Notes under the pieces: generated by a model
What the model was told of the DNA's origin: nothing
Seen by the model: only the letters and a program-made list of their open reading frames with translations
The model's database searches: none
Position numbers and translations under genes: made by a program
Shown here: piece by piece, positions 54,233-63,051 of the stretch
Numbering within the stretch: the stretch's first letter is position 1
Layout of the letters: each line of letters opens with the position of its first letter
Source: Flavobacterium sp. ALJ2
GTDB lineage: Bacteria > Bacteroidota > Bacteroidia > Flavobacteriales > Flavobacteriaceae
Assembly: GCF_015594725.1 (NCBI RefSeq)
Contig: NZ_JADNRC010000005.1
Location: 186,001-250,000, forward strand
Length of the DNA stretch: 64,000 nucleotides
Direction of reading: 5' to 3'

Positions 54233-55418
54233 AGTCTAAGTGATTTACAGATGAAAATATGTTTTGAGCATTTCCTAAAATTTTAATAAATCCTTTAGCA
54301 TCATCAGATGTCCAAGCATTGTTCATTTCTCCATATTGACCAAATCCTGTATTCATTAAATCATTATCAGATTCAATTCCGTCAAGCGAAAAGTGATATG
54401 GTTTTAATGAAACAATTACAGTTCCATTTACTGTTTTTTGAGTATCTTCAAGGAAAGCTTCAATATTACGCATTACAGGATCCAAAAACTGACCTTCATG
54501 AAATAACATTCCGTACCAGTTTCCTAGTTGTTCTTTCCAATATTGTTGCCATTTACCTAGTGTATGTTTCTCTAATAAATGGTGTGCTTTTATAATTATT
54601 AATGGTGCAGCTGCTTCAAAACCAACTCTTCCTTTAATTCCAATAATAGTATCTCCTACGTGAATATCTCTACCAATTGCATAAGCATTAGCTAATTTTT
54701 CCAGGATAACAATATTTTTTGTTGGCGTATTTTTAATGTTATTTACACCTACTAATTCTCCTTTTTCAAATTGCAAAGTTACCTTCTCTTCGCCATCTTT
54801 TTCTAATTGCGATGGATATGCTTCACTTGGTAAAGCTTGGTTAGAAGTTAAGGTTTCTTTTCCTCCTACACTCGTTCCCCAAAGTCCTTTATTGATAGAA
54901 TATTGTGCTTTTTCCCAAGAATAATGAACTCCATTTTTTTGCAAATAGTCTACTTCTTCTTGTCTTGACAATTTTAAATCTCTAATTGGAGTAATAATTT
55001 CAATTTCGGGAGCAATTGTCTGGAAAATCAAATCAAATCTAATCTGATCATTTCCTGCTCCTGTGCTTCCGTGCGCAATTGCTTCTGCTCCTACTTTTTT
55101 AGCATATTTTATTGCTTCAATAGCTTGAAAAACACGTTCGGCACTTACAGATAATGGATATGTATTATTTTTTAATACATTCCCATAAATCAAATATTTT
55201 ATAGCTTTATCATAATACTTATCTACGATTGTAAGATTTGCATGTTGTGCACTTCCTAATTCGTAAGCTCTTTCTTCAATAGCATTTAATTCTTCTTCAT
55301 CGAAACCTCCTGTATTAATAAGTACAGTGTGGACTTCATATCCTTTTTCATTTTTTAAATATTTAAGGCAGTACGAAGTATCTAATCCTCCGCTATAAGC
55401 TAATACAACTTTTTTCAT
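54225..55418 (-). CDS. argG: Argininosuccinate synthase
   Basis: 397 residues. ATP pyrophosphatase loop AYSGGLDTSYCL, GSTGAGNDQIRFD, and ISRP-type loops; PIRDLKLSRQEEVDYL; the citrulline/aspartate site WGTSVGG. Joins citrulline and aspartate. It starts 4 nt after the GNAT gene. Confidence 0.96.
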   Translation of the reverse strand: MKKVVLAYSGGLDTSYCLKYLKNEKGYEVHTVLINTGGFDEEELNAIEERAYELGSAQHANLTIVDKYYDKAIKYLIYGNVLKNNTYPLSVSAERVFQAIEAIKYAKKVGAEAIAHGSTGAGNDQIRFDLIFQTIAPEIEIITPIRDLKLSRQEEVDYLQKNGVHYSWEKAQYSINKGLWGTSVGGKETLTSNQALPSEAYPSQLEKDGEEKVTLQFEKGELVGVNNIKNTPTKNIVILEKLANAYAIGRDIHVGDTIIGIKGRVGFEAAAPLIIIKAHHLLEKHTLGKWQQYWKEQLGNWYGMLFHEGQFLDPVMRNIEAFLEDTQKTVNGTVIVSLKPYHFSLDGIESDNDLMNTGFGQYGEMNNAWTSDDAKGFIKILGNAQNIFSSVNHLDYD

Positions 55419-55422
55419 AATT

Positions 55423-56040
55423 TTATTTTTTTAAGAAAAGGGCTTGTTTAATTAATTTTAATCTATTGAGTACTTTTACGTTAAATAGATGTTTTGGTGG
55501 ATCTTTTTGTTTTTCTTTTGGATCGTACAACATTCCTGTACATAAGCACATTTTATTTTCTTTACTTTTTAATATTTCATAATTTGTACAAGTTTTACAA
55601 CCTGCCCAAAAGCTTGGATCACTTGTAAGTTCGGAAAAAGGAACTGGTTTATATCCTAGATCTGAATTTATTTTCATAACAGCCAGACCTGTTGTGATAC
55701 CAAATATTTTAGCATCTGGAAACTTTTCTAATGAGTAATCAAAAACTTTCGATTTGATTTTTTTGGCTAAACCTAAGTTTCTATAATCTGGATGTACTAT
55801 CAATCCAGAATGAGCTACAAACTTACCATGCTGCCAGCTTTCGATATAACAAAACCCTGCAAATTTACCATCTACCAAAGCTATCAAAGCATCACTATTC
55901 TCCATTTTTTTCTGAATATATTCTGGAGTTCTTTTAGCAATTCCGGTACCTCTCAATAAGGCAGACGACTCTATGGTATCGCATATTTCTTGCGCATATT
56001 TATAATGTTCTTCTTGTGTTACAACAATAGAGATCTTCAT
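55423..56040 (-). CDS. GNAT-family acyltransferase, probable N-acetylglutamate synthase (argA-like)
   Basis: 205 residues from the ATG at 56040. An in-frame ATG at 56148 would add 36 residues with no family resemblance. GNAT text: SALLRGTGIAKRTPEYIQKKM, HSGLIVHPDYRNLGLAKKIKSKVF (acetyl-CoA loop), and a Cys-rich stretch WAGCKTCTNYEILKSKENKMCLCTGM. As the first structural gene of the arginine operon, 4 nt before argG, it very probably makes the N-acylglutamate needed by ArgB. The acyl donor (acetyl- or succinyl-CoA) is not settled. Confidence 0.8.
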   Translation of the reverse strand: MKISIVVTQEEHYKYAQEICDTIESSALLRGTGIAKRTPEYIQKKMENSDALIALVDGKFAGFCYIESWQHGKFVAHSGLIVHPDYRNLGLAKKIKSKVFDYSLEKFPDAKIFGITTGLAVMKINSDLGYKPVPFSELTSDPSFWAGCKTCTNYEILKSKENKMCLCTGMLYDPKEKQKDPPKHLFNVKVLNRLKLIKQALFLKK

Positions 56041-56275
56041 TTCAATAGTTGAAGTTAGGGTTAAAAAATAAAACATGGTTTTTTTTCTGAAATCCGAGAG
56101 TTGCTCCAGCAAAGCTAAATAAAATATACGTAAAACCCTTACTATCAAAAAAATGACATTGAGATAATTTTAAATAAAATATACTTTTAGGATGTGTTTG
56201 TCCAAAGGACAACTTAGGTAATTTCAAAACAAAAAAATGAATATAAATAAATACGACGAAAAACTCTTTTGAATA
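56041..56275 (-). promoter_or_regulatory. Untranslated part of the arginine operon leader, with hairpin
   Basis: 235 nt between the leader ORF stop and the GNAT ATG. A perfect hairpin, TTGTCC-AAA-GGACAA on the plus strand, lies at 56198-56212. Its arm repeats the octamer GTTTGTCC (56196-56203) found in the first hairpin of the leader ORF (56318-56325), so the two hairpins can swap partners. A second -7-like box (minus-strand TAGCTTTG, 56110-56117) could be an internal promoter. No other gene is seen. Confidence 0.55.
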
Positions 56276-56362
56276 CTATAGAGATAGCATCCGTACTTCG
56301 GGAGAAGTAGCAGGCGAGTTTGTCCGTGACAAAGAAGTTATATGTAAACTTATTTTATTCAT
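56276..56362 (-). CDS. 28-codon leader ORF with rare CGG arginine codons (candidate attenuator)
   Basis: Reads ATG to TAG on the minus strand; the product begins MNKISLHITSLSR. The ATG lies about 6 nt past the -7 box, so the message may begin at or next to the start codon. Arginine residues 13 and 24 both use CGG, rarely used in this AT-rich genome. Codon 13 lies in hairpin TTTGTC-ACG-GACAAA (minus strand, 56333-56319); a second hairpin, TACTTC-TCCC-GAAGTA, covers 56309-56294. These features suggest a ribosome-mediated attenuator of the arginine operon. Expression is unproven. Confidence 0.5.
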   Translation of the reverse strand: MNKISLHITSLSRTNSPATSPEVRMLSL

Positions 56363-56367
56363 CGATG

Positions 56368-56404
56368 CAAATTTACATCTTTTTTTTAATTACAATACGT
56401 AATT
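56368..56404 (-). promoter_or_regulatory. Arginine operon promoter with an overlapping palindrome
   Basis: On the minus strand TTG (56395-56393), 17-nt spacer, TAAATTTG (56375-56368). A perfect palindrome AATTAC-AATAC-GTAATT (56388-56404) covers the -33 element and is a candidate repressor site (perhaps ArgR-like). The same TTTGCATC extension seen in other promoters follows the -7 box. Confidence 0.65.
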
Positions 56405-56503
56405 TTAATTTTGTAACATTTTTTTAATATAATGTTGTTTTTATAGATTTATCGCATTACAACAACTAAATTCTACACAAAAATTAAACTTTTAATAAAA
56501 AAA

Positions 56504-56530
56504 TGGCTATTTAAGTTATACTCAAATAGC
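56504..56530 (-). terminator. Terminator after the M1 peptidase gene
   Basis: An 8-bp stem, GGCTATTT (56504-56511) with AAATAGCC (56523-56530); a T-run follows on the minus strand. The rest of the gap to 56405 is plain AT-rich DNA. Confidence 0.8.
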
Positions 56531-56605
56531 CGTTTTTAATAATTCACAACTTTTAAAGCTCTTTAAAAAGCATATAGGTGTTATTTTTAATCTAATAAAT
56601 TTAGA

Positions 56606-58867
56606 TTACTCTTTTGTAAATTCCATTACTTGTGAGTTTTCTAAAATTGTCATTTTTAATCCAGTTTTAGTAAATACAAATCTTAATCCGGCTCTTAATG
56701 ATTCGAAAGTATCAACTGCTCCGTCAACTGGATCAATTGTAAATTTAGGATAATTAGGAAGCTCTACTGTTAACGCATTATTTTTTTCTATAAATGTGAT
56801 TTTAAGAGGTGTCATTTTACTAGAATATGTACCTAAATAAGAATCTAAAATAACATCCTTTTCGATTTTACCAGTTCCTGCTGTCCATACATTATTACTT
56901 TCATTACTATCTGGAAAAACGTGATCAGGATCAATTATAACACTCTCTATCTCTTCTGTAGAGTCAAATTTAAAAGACCACTCTTTATTTCTCTGCCAGA
57001 TTTCAACTGGTAATTTTACTCTAGAAACTTTTCCGCTTTTAGTTTTCACATCTATTACAACAGGCATTACCATTTTTTCAAAATTCTCAATAGTAATAAT
57101 AATTCCTTTTTTAGGATCATTTTTCACATATTTAATAGCATTTATACCCTGATCAAAACGCCAGTTATTAACAAACCATCCTCTCCAGAACCAGCTTAAA
57201 TCTTCTCCTGCAACATTCTCCATTGTTCTGAAAAAATCATCCGGTGTAGGGTGTTTATAAGCCCAACGCTCCATATAAGTACGGAAGGCAATATCAAAAC
57301 GTTCTTTTCCTAATATTTGTTCTCTTAAAATTACCAATCCTGAACTTGGTTTATAATAACACAACAAACCGATATTTGCCTCCTTCATATTATCTGGAGA
57401 ACTCATAATCGTTTCTAATTTAGGACTAGTAAACATCTCTGCCATTTTATGCAAATCTCTTGGCGCTTCTTTATACTCCCCTTTATTAAACTCTGCTGTA
57501 CTTAGTGAATTGATAAAAGTATTAAACCCTTCGTCCATCCATCCAAACAATCTTTCATTTGAACCTACAATCATAGGAAACCAAATATGTCCAAATTCAT
57601 GATCTGTAACGCCCCATAAATCTTCTCCTTTTGATTCCCAACTGCAAAACACAATACCTGGATATTCCATTCCTCCTTCATTTCCTGCAACGTTTGTCGC
57701 AACTGGATAAGGATATTCTAGCCATCTATTTGAATAATTTTCAATTGCTCCTTTAGTATATTCTGTAGAACGTCCCCAAGCAGCATCTCCTGCACTTTCG
57801 ACAGGATAAGCAGAAAGAGCCAATGATTTTTTCCCGCTTGGTAAATTAATTTTAGCACCATCTAAGATAAATGCCGCAGAAGAAGCCCATGAAAAATCGC
57901 GAGCATTTTTTATTTGATAATGCCATGTCTTTTCTCCATTTGCAGCTGTATTTGTTGCAGCAACTTCTTCAGCAGAACGAATCATTACTGTTTTATCACT
58001 TTGTGCTGCTTCTTTAAAGCGTTTTTGCTGTTCAGCTGTATAAACTTCTGAAGTGTTTAATAATTCTCCTGAGGCAACTACAAAATGATTAGCTGGAACT
58101 GTCAATTTTACATCAAAATCACCATATTCCAGATAAAATTCCGAAGCTCCTAAATACGGATGTGTATTCCATCCTCTTACATCGTCATACACACACATAC
58201 GTGGATACCACTGTGCTATTGTGAAAATTTTACCGTTTTTAGTTTCAAGAACTCCTGTCCTATCTGATCCTTCATTTGGAGCAATATAAGAGAATTCAAT
58301 TTTAATTTTAACACGGCTTCCCTTTGCTGCCAATTCTTCTGGTAGAAAAATTTGCATTCTGGTATCGGTAACAATATATTTCGCTTCAACTTCTGCTGAT
58401 TTTTTCTTACCGAAAACAGTAACTTTTACCGATTTTATTTTATTTCCACCTTCAAAAACCTGACCTTGAGCTCCATTACGACTTCCTGACAATGGCACTA
58501 CAGCATTTCCTCGTGAATCTTCTTTGAATAAATTTTGATCCAAATTAAGCCATACAAAAGACATTTTATCTGGACTATTATTGGTATAAGTAATTTCATC
58601 TGTGCCGATGATCTCATTAGTAACTCCATTTAACTTTGCAGTTATTTTATAATCTGCTCTATTTTGCCAGTATTCAGCACCAGGTTGACCGCTAGCTGAA
58701 CGGGTTGGTGTTCCGTTTTTAGAATAGAACAATGGAGAGAATGCCTCATAATAATCGTATTTAGAAATAGGATTAGTATTTGCAGTAGGAACTTGTTGTG
58801 CCCATATGGCCGAAATTCCAAACAATAAAGCCATAGCAAATATGGCTCTCAAAGAGAGTTTTTTCAT
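56606..58867 (-). CDS. Secreted M1-family metallopeptidase (aminopeptidase N-like)
   Basis: 753 residues with a signal peptide ending SAIWAQ. N-terminal beta domain (about 60-300), then the gluzincin motif HEFGHIWF followed by the third zinc ligand in GWMDEGFN at the right spacing. [10 protein letters not shown] stands at the usual GAMEN position (changed to GGMEYP, as in this subfamily). A C-terminal tail domain (about 600-750) includes [20 protein letters not shown]. It removes N-terminal amino acids from peptides in the periplasm or outside. Confidence 0.9.
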   Translation of the reverse strand: MKKLSLRAIFAMALLFGISAIWAQQVPTANTNPISKYDYYEAFSPLFYSKNGTPTRSASGQPGAEYWQNRADYKITAKLNGVTNEIIGTDEITYTNNSPDKMSFVWLNLDQNLFKEDSRGNAVVPLSGSRNGAQGQVFEGGNKIKSVKVTVFGKKKSAEVEAKYIVTDTRMQIFLPEELAAKGSRVKIKIEFSYIAPNEGSDRTGVLETKNGKIFTIAQWYPRMCVYDDVRGWNTHPYLGASEFYLEYGDFDVKLTVPANHFVVASGELLNTSEVYTAEQQKRFKEAAQSDKTVMIRSAEEVAATNTAANGEKTWHYQIKNARDFSWASSAAFILDGAKINLPSGKKSLALSAYPVESAGDAAWGRSTEYTKGAIENYSNRWLEYPYPVATNVAGNEGGMEYPGIVFCSWESKGEDLWGVTDHEFGHIWFPMIVGSNERLFGWMDEGFNTFINSLSTAEFNKGEYKEAPRDLHKMAEMFTSPKLETIMSSPDNMKEANIGLLCYYKPSSGLVILREQILGKERFDIAFRTYMERWAYKHPTPDDFFRTMENVAGEDLSWFWRGWFVNNWRFDQGINAIKYVKNDPKKGIIITIENFEKMVMPVVIDVKTKSGKVSRVKLPVEIWQRNKEWSFKFDSTEEIESVIIDPDHVFPDSNESNNVWTAGTGKIEKDVILDSYLGTYSSKMTPLKITFIEKNNALTVELPNYPKFTIDPVDGAVDTFESLRAGLRFVFTKTGLKMTILENSQVMEFTKE

Positions 58868-59046
58868 TTTTGTTGCTGTTTATCTAGCAAATTAATGAAA
58901 AAAAAAGCTATTAATGAATTAAATCCAAATAGATTAATACAATTTTACAAAAATTTTATAGAAAAATATTTCATCCGCTTTTTCGCCTATAATTTAATTT
59001 TATAAATATATTTACAATATTTTTTTAATCTTTCAAAACCTATATT

Positions 59047-59898
59047 TTGATTACAATTATTTCAAATTCAAAACTTACTGCTTCGATTAAACATACTGGA
59101 GCCGAATTATTTTCATTAAAAAATACTCATAATAAAGAATATATATGGGAAGGTAATCCTGCTTTTTGGGGTAAACATTCTCCTGTTTTATTTCCAATAG
59201 TTGGCACATTAAAAAACAATACCTATACAATTAATGCTATGCCGTATCATTTGCCAAGGCATGGTTTCGCTAGGGATTTGGAATTTAATCTAATTTCTAA
59301 AACTGATGAAAGTGCTGTTTTTTCAATTCAATCGAATAATGAAACACTGAAAATATATCCTTTTGAATTTGAACTCCAAATAATTTATACCTTAGTAGAT
59401 TCTCAATTAGATATAGAGTACAAAGTAATTAATAAAACCGATTTAAACATGCCGTTTTCTATTGGAGCTCATCCTGCTATAGCGCTACCAGAAAATTTTG
59501 AAGATTACACTTTAGAATTTGAGAAAAAAGAGGTTTTAAAATATTCTTTACTTGAAAATGATTTAATTTCTAATAAAACAAAACAATTAGAAACAAAAGA
59601 AGGTCAAATTCAGCTAAATTATTCACTATTTAAAAATGATGCATTAATATTTAAGTCATTAGAATCAAATACTTTGGCTATCTTAAAAAATAATACACCA
59701 TATGTAAAAGTTGACTTTACTAGCTTTCCTAGTTTAGGTATTTGGACAAAAGAAAATGCCCCTTTTATTTGTATTGAACCTTGGTTTGGTTATTCAGATA
59801 CTCCCGAAAACTCTGGAAATCTTTTCGAAAAAGAAGGAATCTTGACTTTAGAAGCAAATAAAATATTTAATTCTAAATTTAGTATTGAAATTCTATAA
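59047..59898 (+). CDS. Aldose 1-epimerase-family protein (GalM/LacX-like)
   Basis: 283 residues starting at a TTG at 59047; the first in-frame ATG is far inside the fold. Family text: EYIWEGNPAFWGKHSPVLFPIVGTL, YHLPRHGFARDLEF, FSIGAHPAIALP and FICIEPWFGYSD. These give the histidines and the Glu of the active cleft in the LacX branch of mutarotase-like proteins. It probably acts on free or phosphorylated sugars, but the substrate is not clear. It ends 17 nt before a GNAT gene. Confidence 0.83.
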   Translation: MITIISNSKLTASIKHTGAELFSLKNTHNKEYIWEGNPAFWGKHSPVLFPIVGTLKNNTYTINAMPYHLPRHGFARDLEFNLISKTDESAVFSIQSNNETLKIYPFEFELQIIYTLVDSQLDIEYKVINKTDLNMPFSIGAHPAIALPENFEDYTLEFEKKEVLKYSLLENDLISNKTKQLETKEGQIQLNYSLFKNDALIFKSLESNTLAILKNNTPYVKVDFTSFPSLGIWTKENAPFICIEPWFGYSDTPENSGNLFEKEGILTLEANKIFNSKFSIEIL

Positions 59899-59915
59899 TT
59901 TAATCTTATTGCTTT

Positions 59916-60473
59916 ATGTTAACTCTAAATTTTTCACCATTTCCTGTACTCAAAACTGAACGCTTATTCCTTAAAAGAATAACAAATGAAGATGCTAACG
60001 AGATTATAGCGCTACGTTCTAATCCAGAAACTATGAAGTACATACCGAGACCACTCATAAAAACTAATGAACAGGCATTGGAACATATAGCACAAATCAA
60101 TAGTATTACAGAAACTAATGAGGGAATCAATTGGGGAATTACGCTAAAAGACAATCCTAAAATAATTGGTTTTATTGGTTATTTTAGAATAAAGCCAGAG
60201 CATTATCGTGCCGAAATCGGCTATATGTTATTACCTGAATTTCATGGAAAGGGAATAATTCCAGAAGCTGTAAAAACAGTAATTGATTATGGTTTTAACG
60301 AAATGAAACTTCATTCAATCGAAGCTGTTATTGACCCTGATAATCTGGCTTCTGAAAGAGTTTTACAAAAAATGGGATTTGTAAAAGAAGGTCATTTTAA
60401 AGAATCTGAATATTATGAGGGGCGTTTCTTAGACAGCGTAATTTATTCATTACTCAACAAAAAAAGTATTTAA
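59916..60473 (+). CDS. GNAT-family acetyltransferase (RimJ/RimL type)
   Basis: 185 residues. RimJ/RimL features: LKTERLFLKRITNEDANEIIALRSNPETMKYIPRP at the start, AEIGYMLLPEFHGKGIIPEAVKTVIDYGFNEMKLHSIEAVIDPDNLASERVLQKMGF for the acetyl-CoA site and last strands. Relatives acetylate ribosomal proteins or small amines. It is likely co-transcribed with the epimerase-like gene. Confidence 0.87.
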   Translation: MLTLNFSPFPVLKTERLFLKRITNEDANEIIALRSNPETMKYIPRPLIKTNEQALEHIAQINSITETNEGINWGITLKDNPKIIGFIGYFRIKPEHYRAEIGYMLLPEFHGKGIIPEAVKTVIDYGFNEMKLHSIEAVIDPDNLASERVLQKMGFVKEGHFKESEYYEGRFLDSVIYSLLNKKSI

Positions 60474-60669
60474 ATCATTAAAAGTGCTGAAACTATAGAT
60501 GAAATTAAAATATAAGCTTTTCATACATCCGATAATTAAACATTAAAGAGTAAGACTAATTTGCTGTAATAAAACCACTTAGCATTTACAATCCATAAAT
60601 AACTTACATAATTTTAATCAATTCTTGTTAAATTTTTAAATCATGGCTACACAACATAATGCATTGCGT

Positions 60670-60677
60670 TATATTTG
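60670..60677 (+). promoter_or_regulatory. Likely -7 element for the DUF3575 gene
   Basis: TATATTTG, an exact TANNTTTG, followed by CATCC. It lies 52 nt before the ATG at 60730. An 8-bp hairpin (ACTAGCAA, 60686-60693, with 60708-60715) lies in the 5' untranslated region, ending 14 nt before the ATG. No clear -33 is visible. The rest of the 256-nt gap shows nothing else. Confidence 0.55.
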
Positions 60678-60729
60678 CATCCGAAACTAGCAACCAAAAC
60701 TAACTTATTGCTAGTAATTACTAGATTTT

Positions 60730-61287
60730 ATGAAAAAAATATTTGCCTTAATCGTTCTTTTGTTATCAATCCAATCTTATAGTCAAACTTATATAAAAGC
60801 AAATGCTCTTACGGCTTTAGTCGCTATTCCTGATGTTGCTGTAGAAACAAGTATTGGTAATAAACTAACCCTTAATATTGACTTGATGGCCTCTTTTTGG
60901 GAATCATTTGATGGTAAAACCCCAATGAAATTTGCCACCTTCACTCCTGAAATTCGTTACCATTTTAATGAAAAATTCAATGGTCTATATTTTGGTGGTC
61001 ATATTGGAGGAGATGTATATAAAATTCAAAAATGGAATTATTGGGATACCAACAAATACGAAGAAGGGCATGGTTATAGAATAGGAGCTACACTAGGATA
61101 TCAAAAGAAATTAAATGATAAATTCATGCTTGATTTTTTTATTAGTGGTGGATGGCATCAAGGTTTTTATAAAGGTTTTTACAATGATGGTACACCTGGC
61201 CGTTATGAAAAAGCTCCTCATTATAACAAAAGTGGAGAATGGTTACCTTATGGAGGTGGTGTAATGATCTCTTATAAATTAAATTAA
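60730..61287 (+). CDS. DUF3575-type outer-membrane protein
   Basis: 185 residues with a signal peptide ending QSYSQ. The following KANALTALVAIPDVAVETSIGNKLTLNIDLMASFW block and the late PEIRYHF and GYRIGATLGYQKKL blocks match DUF3575 (barrel-like) proteins common in Bacteroidota. Aromatic-rich beta segments continue to the C-terminal MISYKLN. Function unknown. It ends one base from the converging VF530 gene. Confidence 0.8.
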   Translation: MKKIFALIVLLLSIQSYSQTYIKANALTALVAIPDVAVETSIGNKLTLNIDLMASFWESFDGKTPMKFATFTPEIRYHFNEKFNGLYFGGHIGGDVYKIQKWNYWDTNKYEEGHGYRIGATLGYQKKLNDKFMLDFFISGGWHQGFYKGFYNDGTPGRYEKAPHYNKSGEWLPYGGGVMISYKLN

Positions 61288-61288
61288 T

Positions 61289-61516
61289 TTACACTAGAAA
61301 TTTAGGGATCGATTTTATATATAAATCCTCTACTTTTTTTCTAGCCCAATCTGTTTTTCTTAAGAAAGTTAAACTAGATTTTATACTAGGATTTGAAGTA
61401 AAACATTTAACCGGAATTAATTCACCTAAAGTATCAAACCCGTAATAACTAACTAGTTTTTCGAGTATCGCCTGAAGCGTGATTCCGTGTAAAGGATTTT
61501 TATCTTGATTTTGCAT
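61289..61516 (-). CDS. VF530-type (DUF2132) DNA-binding protein
   Basis: 75 residues. The family pattern is PLHGITLQAILEKLVSYYGFDTLGELI, CFTSNPSIKSSLTFLRKTDWARKKVEDLYI. VF530-type proteins are small, helical DNA-binding proteins of unknown role. It converges with the DUF3575 gene. Confidence 0.85.
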   Translation of the reverse strand: MQNQDKNPLHGITLQAILEKLVSYYGFDTLGELIPVKCFTSNPSIKSSLTFLRKTDWARKKVEDLYIKSIPKFLV

Positions 61517-61543
61517 TTTATATTTTTAAATAAATAATAAAAA

Positions 61544-61568
61544 GACCATACTATAAAAAAGTACGGTC
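61544..61568 (-). terminator. Terminator after the outer-membrane protein gene
   Basis: A 9-bp stem with one G-U pair on the minus strand (61544-61552 with 61560-61568), flanked by A- and T-runs. It lies 49 nt past the stop at 61618. Confidence 0.8.
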
Positions 61569-61617
61569 TTTTTTTTACAAATTTACTAAATTGAAATTTA
61601 AATAATCTTCTATAAAA

Positions 61618-62256
61618 TTAGAATATGAATTTAAATCCAAAAGAAAGTGGTGAAGTTAAATTTGGATTACTTCCTCCTAAAGCAGTATTATAAGATGAAT
61701 CTACATTTGCTACGTGTGCCAATCCAAAATTAGTTACTGTAGTCTTAGAACCAACCTTTGGATCTAAAGTAGTAGATGTGAAATTCGCTAAATCATAAGA
61801 AAACTCAACTGAGAAATATTTTGTTACAAAAAAATCAAATCCTCCTGATAATGCCAAACCAAATTGGTTTACTTTCAATTCGCTTTCTTTCTCTTTTCCT
61901 GTAATAACTGGGGCTGCCAATTGACCGAAGAAATATAATGAACCTGCTACATTCCAGTATTTTCTGGCTAATGGCTGAATAACAATTAAATCAGAATTTG
62001 CAGCAGTTCCTTTATTTGAATCAGCCTTTATGTTAATATATCCAATACCCGCACCAACAGCTACAGATGGCGTGATAAAAGCCCCTACAACCGGCATTAC
62101 TAATAAATTTGTACTTTTTACATCATCAGTTTTAGTTTGTTGGTAACCAAATTGTGATGTTACAAACCATGCGCCTTTTAAGCCTTGATTAGCTTCCTGA
62201 GCTTTTACAGTTAACCCCATTAAAATAATACTAGCTAATGTTAAAATTTTTTTCAT
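61618..62256 (-). CDS. Outer-membrane beta-barrel protein, function unknown
   Basis: 212 residues. Signal peptide ending VKAQ, then alternating strands (GAWFVTSQFGYQQTKTDD, LVMPVVGAFITPSVAVGAGIGYINI, QFGLALSGGFDFFVTKYFSVEFSYDLANF) with a C-terminal Phe (SFGFKFIF), the classic barrel end. No enzymatic motif. Confidence 0.83.
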   Translation of the reverse strand: MKKILTLASIILMGLTVKAQEANQGLKGAWFVTSQFGYQQTKTDDVKSTNLLVMPVVGAFITPSVAVGAGIGYINIKADSNKGTAANSDLIVIQPLARKYWNVAGSLYFFGQLAAPVITGKEKESELKVNQFGLALSGGFDFFVTKYFSVEFSYDLANFTSTTLDPKVGSKTTVTNFGLAHVANVDSSYNTALGGSNPNLTSPLSFGFKFIF

Positions 62257-62286
62257 GTCTTTAAGTTTTTATTTAGATTTATTTAA

Positions 62287-62294
62287 CAAATTTA
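62287..62294 (-). promoter_or_regulatory. Likely -7 element for the 61618 gene
   Basis: Minus-strand TAAATTTG, an exact TANNTTTG, 30 nt before the ATG at 62256. A palindrome, ATGATT-AA-AATCAT (62317-62330), lies upstream about where a -33 element would be. No -33 TTG is clear. Confidence 0.5.
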
Positions 62295-62387
62295 AGCGTA
62301 AGTTATTTCCTGAAAAATGATTAAAATCATAGTTTAAAAGTTATCTTTAATTATCTTTGATTTTACTAAAGTTTTTCTTTTTTATTT

Positions 62388-62395
62388 TACATTTG
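62388..62395 (+). promoter_or_regulatory. -7 element of smpB
   Basis: TACATTTG, an exact TANNTTTG, ends 6 nt before the smpB ATG at 62402. A transcript from it would start at or next to the start codon. Its position also shows that an in-frame ATG at 62357 is not the start. Confidence 0.6.
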
Positions 62396-62401
62396 TACCC
62401 T

Positions 62402-62854
62402 ATGTTAAAAACAGTCAATATACTCAACAAAAGAGCCCGCTTCGATTACGAAATAATAGACACCTACAATGCTGGAATTGTTTTAGCCGGAACTGAAATC
62501 AAATCAATACGTCTTGGTAAAGCAAACATTACCGAAAGTTTTTGTGAATTTAGTGGTGATGAACTTTTTGCTATTAATACTTATATTGAAGAATACATGT
62601 TCGGAAATCAATTTAATCACAAATCAAGAAGCGAACGAAAACTGCTTTTGAATAAAAAAGAATTAAAAAGTCTTCAAAAAAGTGTGCAAGCAAAAGGATT
62701 AACAATTATTCCTTTAAAGTTATTTACTAATGAAAAAGGATTAGCTAAATTACAAATCGGCCTTTGTAAAGGGAAGAAAAACTACGACAAACGCGAATCT
62801 TTAAAAGAACAAGATACTAAACGTGATCTAGACCGAATTAAGAAAGCTTTTTAA
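62402..62854 (+). CDS. smpB: SmpB, tmRNA-binding protein
   Basis: 150 residues from the ATG at 62402, giving the family start MLKTVNILNKRARFDYEI. An upstream in-frame ATG (62357) would add a nonconserved hydrophobic lead. The core ELFAINTYIEEYMFGNQFNHKSRSERKLLLNKKEL and the C-terminal basic tail (KGKKNYDKRESLKEQDTKRDLDR) are intact. It brings tmRNA to stalled ribosomes. No ssrA gene is seen in this window. Confidence 0.96.
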   Translation: MLKTVNILNKRARFDYEIIDTYNAGIVLAGTEIKSIRLGKANITESFCEFSGDELFAINTYIEEYMFGNQFNHKSRSERKLLLNKKELKSLQKSVQAKGLTIIPLKLFTNEKGLAKLQIGLCKGKKNYDKRESLKEQDTKRDLDRIKKAF

Positions 62855-62964
62855 CAAAAGTCATATCTCAATATTTACACTTATTTTTACTACAATAAAT
62901 TCTAAATTTCAATTAGATAAAAAAAGACGGCATACTACCTAAGAAATAATACTTATCAAAATAC

Positions 62965-62994
62965 AATAGCATTGAATTCATTTTTAATGCTATT
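62965..62994 (+). terminator. Hairpin terminator downstream of smpB
   Basis: AATAGCATT (62965-62973) and its complement (62986-62994) form a 9-bp stem followed by a T-run. It lies 110 nt past the smpB stop, so the link to smpB is likely but not close. Confidence 0.6.
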
Positions 62995-63015
62995 TTTTAT
63001 TACTAAAACAATGAC

Positions 63016-63023
63016 TAATTTTG
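63016..63023 (+). promoter_or_regulatory. -7 element of the HTH-Fic gene
   Basis: TAATTTTG, an exact TANNTTTG, 28 nt before the ATG at 63052. No matching -33 is apparent. Confidence 0.55.
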
Positions 63024-63051
63024 TCTTGACAATTAAAACTATGATTCTAAA

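Noticed and set aside
56042..56227. 61-residue minus-strand ORF in the arginine leader
   Set aside because: It overlaps the GNAT gene's upstream region in another frame, has composition unlike a protein and no supporting start signals.
56249..56401. Plus-strand open frame with text like IRTSGEVAGEFVRDKEV
   Set aside because: No start codon follows the upstream stop, and it is the mirror of the leader ORF and its hairpins, which explain the pattern better.
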